From the NCBI GenBank assembly GCA_015489055.1, contig WFMO01000127.1, positions 1 to 7,244 of the forward strand: a stretch of DNA of 7,244 nucleotides, read 5' to 3'. The DNA comes from Helicobacteraceae bacterium (GTDB taxonomy: Bacteria; Campylobacterota; Campylobacteria; Campylobacterales; Sulfurimonadaceae). Of the stretch, positions 6,848 through 7,244 are shown piece by piece; the stretch's first letter is position 1, and the number at the start of each line of letters is the position of its first letter. A program made the position numbers and the translations under genes. The notes beneath the pieces are model-generated. The model ran no database searches. It worked only from the letters and a program-made list of their open reading frames with translations, and was not told the DNA's origin.

Positions 6848-7244
6848 AATACAATATACCAATATAGCAATTTTAATTACTGTTTTTGCCTCTACTGGCG
6901 CAGTGTCGTACCTTTATGGCTTTCATCTGCTAACCGCCGGGTTAAACATCTTAAATATAATATTTGCAATTATGATTTATATGTATCTTCATAAAATTAA
7001 TATCTCTCTTGATGCTTCAAAAAATGCTCTTGAAGAAGCGGTAAAAGGAAATTTTGAAGTAAGACAAACAAACATAACCGAACCTGGCCTATTGGGACAA
7101 CTCTCTAAAGATGTTAATGATTTTTTAGATGAACTTGAGGTTTTTATGCGAGAAACCGATACAGCGATAGATTATGCTTCAAAAAATAAATTTTTTAGAC
7201 GGATAAACACACAGGGATTAAACAGCGCTTTTACAAAAACTGCA
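6822..7244 (+). CDS. Methyl-accepting chemotaxis protein, N-terminal part (membrane hairpin, CetA/Aer-like)
   Basis: The first 141 codons of a gene that runs off the right edge. It starts at ATG 6822, inside the end of the PAS gene, with AAGGAA (6810-6815) 6 bases upstream. Residues 14-34 and 37-56 form two transmembrane helices separated by only a few residues, so there is almost no periplasmic loop and no extracellular ligand-binding domain. After these comes a HAMP-like segment (about 57-112, with GQLSKDVNDFLDELEVFM) and then SKNKFFRRINTQGLNSAF (120-137), a stretch I associate with Campylobacterota transducers just before the signalling coiled coil. The methylation and CheA/CheW-contact regions are outside the window. 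The topology equals that of Aer and of Campylobacter CetA, which take their signal from a cytoplasmic PAS domain. The MCP assignment is inferred from the N-terminal part and the neighbour, hence moderate confidence. Confidence 0.75.
   Translation, partial: MNNSSSLSKIQYTNIAILITVFASTGAVSYLYGFHLLTAGLNILNIIFAIMIYMYLHKINISLDASKNALEEAVKGNFEVRQTNITEPGLLGQLSKDVNDFLDELEVFMRETDTAIDYASKNKFFRRINTQGLNSAFTKTA

Noticed and set aside
1..7244. Search for a CRISPR array, tRNA or rRNA gene, transposase, toxin-antitoxin or defence cassette
   Set aside because: No regularly spaced repeats, cloverleaf-like structures, transposase motifs or terminal repeats were seen; the genes are core metabolism, repair and taxis.

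Overview
The window looks like a piece of an AT-rich Campylobacterota (Epsilonproteobacteria) chromosome, probably a free-living Sulfurimonas- or Sulfurovum-like relative. The evidence is a NuoC with an extra C-terminal segment and the variant PLLKTYP motif, and a stand-alone Aer-like PAS protein followed by a chemotaxis transducer, an arrangement known from Campylobacter (Cet proteins). The genus assignment is inference; no rRNA or other marker is present.

Layout. From 6276 down to 1 every gene lies on the minus strand. In transcription order they are: endonuclease IV (nfo, 6276-5431); an AMP-forming acyl-CoA ligase (5348-3774, GTG start); a AAA+ ATPase of unknown function (3777-2044, TTG start, overlapping the ligase stop by 4 bases); a 230-base AT-rich intergenic stretch with several inverted and direct repeats; then the start of a complex I operon, nuoA (1813-1424), nuoB (1442-933), nuoC (932-126) and the first 39 codons of nuoD (119-1, cut by the window edge). 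On the plus strand, divergent from nfo, are a FAD-type PAS protein (6344-6847) and the N-terminal part of a methyl-accepting chemotaxis protein (6822-7244, cut by the window edge). There is no gene-free stretch longer than 230 bases.

How the genes work together. nuoABCD encode the membrane-anchor subunit NuoA and the hydrophilic connecting subunits of NADH:quinone oxidoreductase-type complex I, tightly packed with overlaps or 0-6 base gaps. The ligase and AAA+ ATPase form a translationally coupled pair whose shared role is unknown. The PAS protein and the transducer look like the E. coli aerotaxis receptor Aer split into two overlapping genes: a soluble redox sensor, and a membrane hairpin receptor with no periplasmic sensor domain. 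This suggests energy or redox taxis. nfo is an ordinary base-excision-repair enzyme.

Most noteworthy: a 35-base imperfect palindrome centred on the -10 region between nfo and the PAS gene; the repeat-rich leader region between the AAA+ gene and nuoA; the AAA+ ATPase with an Asn in place of the Walker B Asp and a roughly 310-residue unrecognised N-terminal region; and the split Aer-like sensor. I see no CRISPR array, tRNA, rRNA or insertion sequence, and no clear sign of a mobile or defence island.
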